Below are positions 9,716 through 17,596 of a stretch of DNA of 64,000 bases, one piece after another (position 1 is the stretch's first letter; every line of letters begins with the position of its first letter). A model generated the notes under the pieces. That model saw nothing but the letters and a program-made list of their open reading frames with translations, made no database searches and was not told the DNA's origin. Position numbers and translations under genes: made by a program. Source of the stretch: Nocardia concava NBRC 100430 (lineage in GTDB: Bacteria; Actinomycetota; Actinomycetes; Mycobacteriales; Mycobacteriaceae). The DNA lies in assembly GCF_000308815.1 (NCBI RefSeq), contig NZ_BAFX01000141.1, forward strand, positions 1-64,000. The letters run 5' to 3'.

Positions 9716-11190
9716 CAGTTGCCTCCGGTAGTCGATTGCGCCACTTCGGTTTCCGCGGGATTGACCGCCTCGAGCGGCAGCCGGACGATGAATCTGGTGT
9801 TGCCGGGCTCGGTTTCGACCCGGATATCGCCGTGGTGCTTGTTGACCACGATCCGGAACGAGATGTCCAACCCCAGCCCGGTGCCCTCGCCGACCGGCTT
9901 GGTGGTGAAGAACGGCTCGAAGATGCGGGTCCGGATCTCCTCCGGCACACCCGGGCCGGTGTCACCGATTTCCACTGCGGCGCACTCGTTTTCACGATAC
10001 GTGCGAATGGTGAGCGTACCGCGCCCGCCCATGGCCGCGACCGCGTTGTCGATCAGGTTGGTCCACACCTGATTCATCTCCGCGGCGTAGCAGGGCACCG
10101 GCGGCAGCGCCGGATCGTATTCCTTGACCACCGTGATGTCGTCGCCGATCTTGCGGGCCAGCATGACCAGCGTGGAATCCAGCAGTTCGTGGATGTCCAC
10201 CACCTGGAACGGGGCCCGGTCCATCTGCGAGTACTGCTTGGCCGCGTTCACCAGCGAGGAGATGCGGGTGGTGGAGTCGCCGATCTCGTTCATCAGCAGT
10301 TCGGTCTCGACCGTGTAGTTGAGCCAGCGGATGGCGCCCTCGAAAACGTCGGGGCCGCAACCGGACAGGGTGCCGTGCACCTTCTCCAGCCAGTCGATGT
10401 CGAAGCCGGCCTGCACGAAGTTCGGGGCCAGATCCCAGCCGTTGGCGATGTCGTGGTTCTCCAGCCAGTCGCCCAGTTCGTCCTCGCGGTCGGCGGCCTC
10501 CATGGAGGTGAGCTTTGGGGCCTTGGCGACCTGCGCGGCGGCCTCCTCCTGCAGCTGCACCAGCGCCTCGAGCGTCTTGGAGTCGAACTTGCCGTGCGCC
10601 ATCATCTTCAGCTTGTGCCGCATCCCGGCCACCCGCTCGCGCAGCGAGGAGGTGGCGCGCACGGCGGCCGCGGCGGGATTGTTCAGCTCGTGGGTCAGGC
10701 CCGCCGACAGCGAGCCCAGCGCCAGCAGCCGTTCCCGCTGCCCGATGCGCTCATTGGCATTGCGGTTGCCGAAGAAGACGCCCTCCAGCAGGTGCAGCGC
10801 CATCGGGAACCATTCCTGCATCATCTTCGCGAAGGTGCCGGCGTCGAGCACGAAGAACTTCGACGGCCGCGTCACGTAGAAGGAGGCGGTGTAGGTCTGC
10901 TCGACCTTGTCGCCCATGTACGCGGTCCACGCGCCGGAGTACGAGCCGATGTGCCCGGTGCGCACGAGTTCGATCTCCTCGCCGCCCGACATCTTGGTCA
11001 GCACCACCTCGCCGTCCATCAGGACGTAGAAGCAGGTGGCCGGATCGCCCTCGCGGAAGACCAGTCCGGGTTCGAACATCTCGACCCGGCCGTCCTTGCA
11101 CAGCCAGGCCAGTTGTTCGTCGTTCAGCTTCTCGAACAGGAACAGCTGACGCAGTTCGTTCGGGTCGCAGATCAATCCGAGGTTGCCCAT
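9715..11190 (-). CDS. sensor histidine kinase with cyclic-nucleotide-binding domain
   Basis: A soluble 491-residue kinase with no membrane segment. Residues about 10-130 form a cNMP-binding/Crp-like beta barrel (LFLFEKLNDEQLAWLCKDGRVEMFEPGLVF split by the loop FREGDPATCFYVLMDGEV). The H-box is LSAGLTHELNNP near residue 165, with the phospho-acceptor His. The N-box is NQVWTNLIDNAV near 390 and the ATP lid region is DTGPGVPEE with FFTTKPVGEGTGLGLDI. TAGGAG before the ATG is a good ribosome site. It lies ten bases downstream of the response-regulator/flavoprotein gene, its likely phosphorylation partner. The real barrel ligand is unknown. Confidence 0.9.
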   Translation of the reverse strand: MGNLGLICDPNELRQLFLFEKLNDEQLAWLCKDGRVEMFEPGLVFREGDPATCFYVLMDGEVVLTKMSGGEEIELVRTGHIGSYSGAWTAYMGDKVEQTYTASFYVTRPSKFFVLDAGTFAKMMQEWFPMALHLLEGVFFGNRNANERIGQRERLLALGSLSAGLTHELNNPAAAAVRATSSLRERVAGMRHKLKMMAHGKFDSKTLEALVQLQEEAAAQVAKAPKLTSMEAADREDELGDWLENHDIANGWDLAPNFVQAGFDIDWLEKVHGTLSGCGPDVFEGAIRWLNYTVETELLMNEIGDSTTRISSLVNAAKQYSQMDRAPFQVVDIHELLDSTLVMLARKIGDDITVVKEYDPALPPVPCYAAEMNQVWTNLIDNAVAAMGGRGTLTIRTYRENECAAVEIGDTGPGVPEEIRTRIFEPFFTTKPVGEGTGLGLDISFRIVVNKHHGDIRVETEPGNTRFIVRLPLEAVNPAETEVAQSTTGGN

Positions 11191-11200
11191 TCACCCACTC

Positions 11201-12874
11201 CTACTGTTTCGCCAGCCAGCGGTGCACCAGCATGACGGCCATGGCGCCCTCGCCGACCGCCGAGGCCACCCGCTTCGCCGACTCCGACCGCACGTCACCG
11301 GCCACGAAAACGCCGGGCACGCTGGTCTCCAAATGCTGCGGGGGACGCGGCAGTTCCCAGCCCGCGGGTCGTTCGCCGTCCACCATGAGGTCCGGTCCGG
11401 CCAGCACATAGCCGTTCTCGTCGCGCCGGACGACGCCGTCGAGCCAATCGGTTTCCGGTGCGGCGCCGATGAACAGAAACAAACGTTCCGCGTCCACCTT
11501 TTCTTCCGTGCCGTTCGCGTTGTCGCGCAGCACGATGCGTTCCAGGTGGTCGTCGCCGTCGGCGGAGACCACCTCGGTGCGGGTGTGCACCTTGATATTG
11601 GGGATCTGCTCGATCTGCTGGATCAGATAGTGCGACATGGACGCCTCGAGCGATTCGCCGCGCACCAGGATGTGCACGGTCCGGGCCCGCCGCGACAGGA
11701 ATACCGCGGCCTGGCCCGCCGAGTTCGCGCCGCCCACGATGTAGACGTCCTTGTCGGCGCAGTCGCTGGCCTCGGTCATGGCCGAGCCGTAGTAGACGCC
11801 GCGCCCGGTGAATTCGTCCACGCCCGGGGCCGGGTGGTGCCGGTAGTTGACGCCGGTCGCGATGAGCACCGAATGCGCCGCGACGCTGCCGCCGTCGGCG
11901 AATTTCACCACCCGGGCCGAACCGCACGCCTCGAGCGCCACCACCTCGCGCGCGGTGATCAGCTCGGCCCCGAATTTCACCGCCTGCCGCCGCGCCCGGT
12001 CGGCCAGCTGCGCGCCGGAGAGCCCGTCCGGGAAGCCCAGGTAGTTCTCGATGCGCGAGCTCTGCCCGGCCTGCCCGCCGGTCGCGGTGCGTTCCACCAG
12101 GACCGTGCGCAGGCCCTCGGACGCGCCGTACACCGCCGCGCCCAGACCGGCCGGTCCGCCGCCGACCACGATCAGGTCGTAGAAGTCGCTGGAGGCATCG
12201 GTATTGAGGCCCACGCCCTCGGCCAGCTGCGCGTCGGTCGGCATGATCAGCACGTCGCCGCCCGGGTTGATGATGACCGGGCACTGCTCCTCGGTGGCAT
12301 TGGCGGCGGTCAGCAGCCGCGCGCCCTCCGGCTCGTCGACCTGGTACCAGCGATACGGCAACTGGTTGCGCGCCAGGAACTCTCGCACCTCGGAACATCG
12401 GGCCGACCAGCGGTGGCCGATCACCTTGGTCTCGGTCACCGGCTTGTGGTCGTCCCCGCGCCACGCCTCGAGCAGGGCGTCGACGACCGGATACAGCTTC
12501 TCCTCCGGCGGATCCCACGGCTTGAGCAGGTAATGGTCGAGATCGACCACATTGATGGCCTCGATGGCGGCATTGGTGTCGGCGTAGGCGGTGAGCAGCA
12601 CGCGGCGCGCGTACGGGTGCAGGTCCATGGCCTGCTCGAGGAATTCGACGCCGTTCATGCCGGGCATCCGGTAGTCGGCGATCAGGACCGCGACCGGCTG
12701 GCCGCGCAGTTTCATCTCGCGAAGCGCCTCGAGGGCGTCGGCGCCGGACTCCGCCCGCAGAATCCGATAGTCCGCCCCGTAGCGGCGGCGCAGGTCCCGC
12801 ACGACCGCGCGCGAGACGCCCGGGTCGTCGTCGACGCTGAGGATGGCCGGCTTCGCGGCAGCTGGTGAAGTCAC
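11201..12874 (-). CDS. response regulator fused to glutaredoxin-like and TrxR-like domains
   Basis: A 557-residue three-part protein. Residues 8-130 are a receiver domain: SVDDD acidic pocket, phospho-acceptor Asp in LIADYRMPG, Thr in LLTAYAD, Lys in YLLKPWD. Residues about 145-220 look like a glutaredoxin fold with only one active-site cysteine (WSARCSEV, SxxC) and a probable cis-Pro at QCPVII. Residues 230-557 are a thioredoxin-reductase-like flavoprotein: GGGPAGLGAA (FAD), VGGANSAGQAA (NADPH), FVAGDVRS. The CxxC expected before the NADPH motif is replaced by GSAM, so classical disulphide reduction is unlikely. It starts with GTG and heads the operon with the kinase and zinc finger genes. 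Confidence 0.9.
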   Translation of the reverse strand: MTSPAAAKPAILSVDDDPGVSRAVVRDLRRRYGADYRILRAESGADALEALREMKLRGQPVAVLIADYRMPGMNGVEFLEQAMDLHPYARRVLLTAYADTNAAIEAINVVDLDHYLLKPWDPPEEKLYPVVDALLEAWRGDDHKPVTETKVIGHRWSARCSEVREFLARNQLPYRWYQVDEPEGARLLTAANATEEQCPVIINPGGDVLIMPTDAQLAEGVGLNTDASSDFYDLIVVGGGPAGLGAAVYGASEGLRTVLVERTATGGQAGQSSRIENYLGFPDGLSGAQLADRARRQAVKFGAELITAREVVALEACGSARVVKFADGGSVAAHSVLIATGVNYRHHPAPGVDEFTGRGVYYGSAMTEASDCADKDVYIVGGANSAGQAAVFLSRRARTVHILVRGESLEASMSHYLIQQIEQIPNIKVHTRTEVVSADGDDHLERIVLRDNANGTEEKVDAERLFLFIGAAPETDWLDGVVRRDENGYVLAGPDLMVDGERPAGWELPRPPQHLETSVPGVFVAGDVRSESAKRVASAVGEGAMAVMLVHRWLAKQ

Positions 12875-12923
12875 CTATCGAGTATGGCGAGGCGGCGCAA
12901 GTCGGGCATCCAGGGCACCCGGA

Positions 12924-13121
12924 TCAAATCCGATGATGCTGAACGAGATCCAGTTCGGTCGGCGTGAGCAATCGCTCCAGCCGTTCTTCCAAGGCCCCGT
13001 TGGCCTTCTTGCGTCCGGGCGGCTTGGGCGTCTTGGGGGACTCCGCATCGGCGCCGGATTCGTCGGCGGGGAGGAGCGGGACCATCTTGGTCCTGCGATG
13101 CAGGAGCGAGCGCAGGTTCAC
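12924..13121 (-). CDS. small basic hypothetical protein (65 aa)
   Basis: A 65-residue basic protein, start GTG at 13121 with AGGTGAT eight bases upstream. The N-terminus is NLRSLLHRRTKMVPLL, the middle is a charged, proline- and lysine-rich stretch (DAESPKTPKPPGRKK), and the C-terminus should be helical (ALEERLERLLTPTELDLVQ). No transmembrane segment or known domain is visible. It lies 49 bases upstream of the response-regulator/flavoprotein gene on the same strand. A longer overlapping frame exists but has poor composition. Function unknown. Confidence 0.55.
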   Translation of the reverse strand: MNLRSLLHRRTKMVPLLPADESGADAESPKTPKPPGRKKANGALEERLERLLTPTELDLVQHHRI

Positions 13122-13297
13122 GGCCGATCACCTCACGTTTCCCAATCGGAAGCTGGTGGCGGTGTCTGATGCTTCGTCTATCCCACATTGTGCGCCGCTC
13201 ATTACATTTCGGACATCGACACCCCCGGAATGTGATCTAGTTGATTTTCAGCTGGGGAATGAACCGGGCGCTTCGGCTATACGTGCTGGTGAGGTGT

Positions 13298-13335
13298 GGT
13301 GATCCACGCCACGGACGCCGGGTGACCCACGCCAC
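13298..13335. repeat. direct repeats upstream of the SRPBCC gene
   Basis: GGTGATCCACGCCAC at 13298-13312 and GGTGACCCACGCCAC at 13321-13335. They are 15 bases long with one mismatch and a 23-base period, about two helical turns. The second copy lies inside CGGGTG-N8-CACCCG. They sit 48 bases before the SRPBCC start and may be a regulator site. Confidence 0.45.
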
Positions 13336-13382
13336 CCGCATTACGATGCCCGTAACCGATCGTTACGTCCCCGGAGGCAGCG

Positions 13383-13841
13383 TTGCCGAACAAACTCGAA
13401 GCCAGCATTGATATCGCCGCGGCCCCCGAGCAGGTGTGGAGTGTCGTCTCCGATCTCAAGCGCATTCCCGAATTCAGCCCGCAGACGCTGCGCATGCAGC
13501 CGCTGGGCCGGTCGGTCCACACCGGGACCTGGACGGTGAACCTCAACAAGGCCAAGGGGTACGTCTACCCGACCACGTCCAAGGTGGTCCGGTTCGAGCC
13601 GAATCACGCGATCGCCTTCCGGATGAACGAGAACGGGACGGTCTGGAGCTACACCCTCGAGCCGACCGCCGACGGCGGCACCCGGCTGCTGCAGCGCCGC
13701 GATGTGCCCAAGGGCAAGCTGCCCGGCTGGCTGCAGTTCACCATCGACAAGGCCTTCGGCGGGGAGCAGCCCTTCGAGGGCGCGCTCGTGGACGGCATGA
13801 ACGAAACCCTGGGGAAGATCAAGCGAACCCTGGAGCGCTGA
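13383..13841 (+). CDS. SRPBCC (START/polyketide-cyclase-like) family protein
   Basis: A 152-residue single-domain protein of the SRPBCC helix-grip fold, which binds hydrophobic ligands in a deep pocket. The family pattern is clear: IDIAAAPEQVWSVVSDLKRIPEFSP at the N-terminus, a beta-rich middle with MNENGTVWSYTLEP, and a long C-terminal helix ending LGKIKRTLER. The start is TTG at 13383, supported by GGAGG seven bases upstream. It lies 15 bases before the SIMPL lipoprotein gene and may be co-transcribed with it. The ligand is unknown. Confidence 0.85.
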   Translation: MPNKLEASIDIAAAPEQVWSVVSDLKRIPEFSPQTLRMQPLGRSVHTGTWTVNLNKAKGYVYPTTSKVVRFEPNHAIAFRMNENGTVWSYTLEPTADGGTRLLQRRDVPKGKLPGWLQFTIDKAFGGEQPFEGALVDGMNETLGKIKRTLER

Positions 13842-13856
13842 GCGTAGGTTCGGCCT

Positions 13857-14558
13857 ATGCGACGACTGACAGCGATCTGCGCGGCGACCGCCGGTGTCGC
13901 GCTCCTGCTCACCGGATGCGGGAGCTCGGATTCGGGCGACCGCACGGTGACCGTGACCGGCAATGGAAAGGTCCAGGGCACACCGGATGTGCTCAATGCC
14001 GATCTGGGCACCGAGGTGAGCGCGGGCGATGTCTCCGCCGCGGTGGATCAGGCCAATGCCAAGGCCAAGGCCATCACCGACGCCATGGTCACGGCCGGGG
14101 CCAAGCGCGAGGACATCAGCACCAGCGACCTGTCCTTACAGCCCACCTACGGACCGGACGGGCGGAACATCAGCGGGTACCGGGCCACCAACTCCATGCA
14201 CGTGAAGGTTCGCGATCTCCCCAAGGCGTCGGGCGTCCTGTCGGCGGCAGTGCAGGCCGGAGGCAATGACACCCGGATCAGTTCGGTGGCATTCGGGTTG
14301 GAGGACAACACCAAGCTGCTCGCCGATGCCCGCGCCCGCGCCTTCGACGACGCCAAGTCCCGCGCCCAGCAATACGCGGATCTGTCGGGGCTGAAGTTGA
14401 AGACGGTCAAGACCATCAGCGAAAACGGCGGCGGCACAACGCCTACCCCCGTGCCCATGTACAAGCAGAACGCACCGGGGGCAGCGCCGGACATCAGCCT
14501 CGAGCCAGGCCAGCAGACGGTCACCTTCACCGTGACCGTCGTCTGGGATATGGGCTAG
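13857..14558 (+). CDS. SIMPL domain-containing lipoprotein
   Basis: A 233-residue exported protein. The signal MRRLTAICAATAGVALLLTGC has a lipobox, so it should be lipid-anchored outside the cytoplasmic membrane. The SIMPL/DUF541 domain spans residues 30-233: VTVTGNGKVQGTPDVLNADLG at its start, the helix AVDQANAKAKAITDAMVTAG, then ARARAFDDAKSRAQQYADLSGLKL and the ending QTVTFTVTVVWDMG. Family members form oligomeric rings, and several are outer-envelope proteins of unclear role. It may share a transcript with the SRPBCC gene. A strong hairpin follows. Confidence 0.88.
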   Translation: MRRLTAICAATAGVALLLTGCGSSDSGDRTVTVTGNGKVQGTPDVLNADLGTEVSAGDVSAAVDQANAKAKAITDAMVTAGAKREDISTSDLSLQPTYGPDGRNISGYRATNSMHVKVRDLPKASGVLSAAVQAGGNDTRISSVAFGLEDNTKLLADARARAFDDAKSRAQQYADLSGLKLKTVKTISENGGGTTPTPVPMYKQNAPGAAPDISLEPGQQTVTFTVTVVWDMG

Positions 14559-14574
14559 GGGATAACTCTTGATC

Positions 14575-14602
14575 CCGCGCGCCGCCGAGAGGCGGCGCGC
14601 GG
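14575..14602. terminator. hairpin terminator between SIMPL and fabH-like genes
   Basis: A 12-bp perfect stem around a GAGA loop (core GCGCGCCGCC / GGCGGCGCGC). It lies between convergent genes and can act on both. Confidence 0.75.
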
Positions 14603-14625
14603 AGGCTAGAGGGTTGGAAGTATTC

Positions 14626-15654
14626 CTATTTCCAGTTCGGGAGCTGGACCACCTGGGCCGCGTAGGACAGGCCCGCGCCGAAGGCGATGAGCAGGGCGGT
14701 GCCGCCGGGTTTGGCGTCGCCCTGCCGCATCATCGCCTCCATGGCCAGGGGGATCGAGGCGGCGGAGGTATTGCCGGTCTCCTCGATGTCATTGGCCAGG
14801 GCGCAGCTGTCCGGGAGTTTCAGCACCCGGGCCATGATCTCGATGATGCGGCCGTTGGCCTGGTGCGGGACCATGGCGTCCAGTTCCTCCGGGGTCAGGC
14901 CCGCGCGTTCGATGGCATCGCGGCAGACCTTCTCCAAAGAGTGTGCGGCCCAACGGAAGACGGCCGTGCCCTCCATGGCCAGATAGGGACGGACGGCGTC
15001 GAGTCCCTGCTCGTCGATCTCGCGGAAGAAGTCCATCCAGTCCTTGTCCTGGCGGATGGCGTGGTGCTGGGTGCCGTCCGAGCCCCAGACCGTGGGCCCG
15101 ATGCCGGGTTCGTCGGACGGGCCGATGACCACGGCGCCCGCGCCGTCGGCGAAGAGGAAGGCGGTGCCGCGATCCTTCGGGTTGATCGCGTCGGTCAGCC
15201 GTTCCACGCCGATGACCAGGACATGGCGGGAGGTCCCGCCCTTGACCAGGTCCGAGGCCATGGCGACGGCGTGGCAGAAGCCCGCGCAGCCAGCCGAGAT
15301 GTCGAAGGCGGCAACGTTTTTCAGGCCGAGTTCGGTGGCGATCTGCGGGGCCGCGGCGGGTGTGAGCAGCAGCCAGGTGGACGTGGCGACGATGACGCAG
15401 TCGATCAGGTCCGGATCGATCTCGGCGGCCTCGATGGCGTCGCGGGCGGCGGCGGCGCTCATCGCGATGATCGTCTCCTCGGGGGAGGCGAAGCGGCGGG
15501 TGCGAATGCCGGAGCGGGTCCGGATCCACTCGTCGCTGGAATCGATGGGTCCGGCGACCTCATCGTTGGTGACGACTCGCTCCGGGCGGTACACGCCGAG
15601 CCCGAGCATTGCCGTGTGCTCTACCCCGTTGATCGAGGCAATTCGAGCAGCCAT
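14626..15654 (-). CDS. beta-ketoacyl-ACP synthase III (FabH-like)
   Basis: A 342-residue KAS III enzyme that condenses an acyl-CoA starter with malonyl-ACP. The catalytic triad is intact: Cys in ISAGCAGFC (near residue 125), His in VPHQANGRI (near 270), Asn in EETGNTSAASIP (near 300). The C-terminal FGAGLSYAAQVV is typical. The usual FabH neighbours (fabD, acpP, fabF) are absent, so it may be a specialised paralogue that primes a secondary or branched-chain pathway rather than the housekeeping enzyme. It diverges from psd with about 300 bases between the two starts. Confidence 0.9.
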   Translation of the reverse strand: MAARIASINGVEHTAMLGLGVYRPERVVTNDEVAGPIDSSDEWIRTRSGIRTRRFASPEETIIAMSAAAARDAIEAAEIDPDLIDCVIVATSTWLLLTPAAAPQIATELGLKNVAAFDISAGCAGFCHAVAMASDLVKGGTSRHVLVIGVERLTDAINPKDRGTAFLFADGAGAVVIGPSDEPGIGPTVWGSDGTQHHAIRQDKDWMDFFREIDEQGLDAVRPYLAMEGTAVFRWAAHSLEKVCRDAIERAGLTPEELDAMVPHQANGRIIEIMARVLKLPDSCALANDIEETGNTSAASIPLAMEAMMRQGDAKPGGTALLIAFGAGLSYAAQVVQLPNWK

Positions 15655-15950
15655 GGTTTTCTCCTATGTACTGCGCGTCGAACGTGACCTTCATCGGGTT
15701 CCCCACCCCAGAGCGGACATAGCGGACGCCGCAGACATGAGGCTCCCTCATCTTAATCGGGTCAGCCTCTCATATGTGTGCGGATGCTCACAATCACGGG
15801 GTACTGCCAGGTGGCTCACCGACTGTTCACATCCGGGCCATACCCGCGCCGACGGGCGTTCGGTCACCGAGAACGCGAGTGTCGAACGCGCTTCCCGTAT
15901 CGTGTGACGCGGTCAATGACCAGACTTATCCGCGCATGAAAGAGGAGCCT

Positions 15951-16667
15951 GTGGCCCGCCGACCCACCCCGCCCGGCACTCCGGAACAGACCGGCCTCGG
16001 TCACGTCGCCGACCTGGTACGTAAAGCCGTTCCGCCGCTGCACCCCGCGGGTCTGCCCTTCGTCGCCGCGCCGCTCGCGGTGGCCACCCTGGGTTACCGG
16101 CGAAAGTGGCTGCGCCGCACGGGTTTGCTCGCGGCCGCCGCCTGCGCCACCTTCTTCCGCCACCCGCACCGGGTACCGCCGAACCGGGCGGGCGTGGTCG
16201 TCGCCCCCGCCGACGGTGAGGTCGCGCTGGTCGACACCGCGGTGCCGCCCGCCGAGCTCGGGCTCGGTGACGCGCCGCTGCCGCGGGTGAGCATCTTCCT
16301 GTCCGTGCTGGACGTGCACGTGCAGCGCGTGCCCGTGAGCGGGCTGGTGGAGCAGGTCGCGTACCAGAAGGGCCAGTTCCTCTCCGCCGATCTGCCCGAG
16401 GCCAGCGATCGCAACGAGCGCAACAGCGTGGTCATCGAGACCGCCTCCGGACAGCGCGTGGTCGTGGTGCAGATCGCCGGGCTGCTGGCGCGCCGCATCG
16501 TCTGCGAGGCCAAGGCCGGCGACAAGCTGAACATCGGTGACACCTACGGCCTGATCCGGTTCGGTTCGCGCGTGGACACCTATTTCCCGGCCGGTACCGC
16601 TCTGCTGGTGACGCCGGGGCAGCGGACCATCGGCGCGGAAACGGTGCTGGCCGAACTGGATTCATGA
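15951..16667 (+). CDS. psd: phosphatidylserine decarboxylase
   Basis: A 238-residue, type II (short) phosphatidylserine decarboxylase that makes phosphatidylethanolamine at the membrane. It is a proenzyme that cleaves itself to form a pyruvoyl group; the cleavage motif here is RFGSRVDTYFP near residue 205. FFRHPHRVPPN, VVAPADGEVA, FLSVLDVHVQRVPVSG and GLLARRIVC are family blocks. I choose the GTG at 15951 (VARRPTPPG) because the M. tuberculosis protein starts MARRPRPDG as I recall; an ATG at 15936 is five codons upstream. The stop overlaps the pssA start by four bases, so product and substrate enzymes are coupled. Confidence 0.93.
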   Translation: MARRPTPPGTPEQTGLGHVADLVRKAVPPLHPAGLPFVAAPLAVATLGYRRKWLRRTGLLAAAACATFFRHPHRVPPNRAGVVVAPADGEVALVDTAVPPAELGLGDAPLPRVSIFLSVLDVHVQRVPVSGLVEQVAYQKGQFLSADLPEASDRNERNSVVIETASGQRVVVVQIAGLLARRIVCEAKAGDKLNIGDTYGLIRFGSRVDTYFPAGTALLVTPGQRTIGAETVLAELDS

Positions 16668-17578
16668 TGGAGCAACTCGCGCCGGCGCCCCTGGCGCCCC
16701 GCCGCAACCGCACCGTCCGCCTGCTGCCGAGCATGGTGACCATCCTGGGCCTGTGCTCGGGACTGTCCGCGGTGAAGTTCGCCATGGAGAACCAGCTGGG
16801 CATCGCGCTGGCACTGGTCGGCGCGGCCGCGGTGTTCGACATGCTGGACGGTCGCATCGCCCGGATGCTGGATGCCACCACCAAGATGGGCGCGGAACTG
16901 GATTCGCTGTCCGACGCCATCGCCTTCGGCGTCGCGCCCGCACTGGTGCTGTACGTGACCTTCCTGCACGCCGACAGCATCGGCTGGATCATCGCGCTGA
17001 TGTTCGCGGTCTGCATGGTGTTGCGCCTGGCCAGGTTCAACACGCTGATGGACGACGACAACCGGCCGGACTGGCAGCGGGAGTACTTCACCGGTGTGCC
17101 CGCGCCCGCGGGTGCGCTCATCGTGCTGCTGCCCATCGCGCTGTCGGAGCAGTTCCACGACGGCTGGTGGGTGAGCTTCCCCGCGGTCGCGGTGTGGACC
17201 GTGCTGACCGGTCTGCTGTGCGTGAGCACCCTGCCGACGCTGGCCATGAAGTCGGTGTCGGTGGCCCCGCGCACCGCGCCGATCCTGCTGGTGCTGGTGG
17301 CCCTGGCCGCCGCACTGCTGGTCACCTACCCGCTCATCCTGATGATGGCGCTGGTCGTGCTGTACCTGGGCCACATCCCCTTCGCCGTGCACTCCGCCCG
17401 CTGGGTGGCCGCGCGCCCGGAGACCTGGCACCACAAGCCGGCCGACCGCCGCGCCCAGCGCCGGGCCCAGCGGCGTCAGCGCCCGCTGGCCGGTCGGGTG
17501 CCGCGCGTCTCCACCGCCCGGCTGCGCCTGCGCCGCCCGGGTACCCGCGAGCAGATCCCGGATCGCACCAAGCGCTGA
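16664..17578 (+). CDS. pssA: CDP-diacylglycerol-serine O-phosphatidyltransferase
   Basis: A 304-residue integral membrane enzyme that makes phosphatidylserine from CDP-diacylglycerol and serine, feeding the Psd encoded just upstream. The CDP-alcohol phosphotransferase signature is complete: DGRIARMLDATTKMGAELD followed by SLSD. About eight membrane segments cover residues 20-245. The last 55 residues are strongly basic and proline/arginine-rich (RRAQRRAQRRQRP), a cytoplasmic tail longer than in many homologues. Start ATG at 16664 overlaps psd; a second ATG at 16667 is adjacent. The ATPase gene follows after 18 bases. Confidence 0.94.
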   Translation: MMEQLAPAPLAPRRNRTVRLLPSMVTILGLCSGLSAVKFAMENQLGIALALVGAAAVFDMLDGRIARMLDATTKMGAELDSLSDAIAFGVAPALVLYVTFLHADSIGWIIALMFAVCMVLRLARFNTLMDDDNRPDWQREYFTGVPAPAGALIVLLPIALSEQFHDGWWVSFPAVAVWTVLTGLLCVSTLPTLAMKSVSVAPRTAPILLVLVALAAALLVTYPLILMMALVVLYLGHIPFAVHSARWVAARPETWHHKPADRRAQRRAQRRQRPLAGRVPRVSTARLRLRRPGTREQIPDRTKR

Positions 17579-17596
17579 ACGGGCAGAATTGACGGC

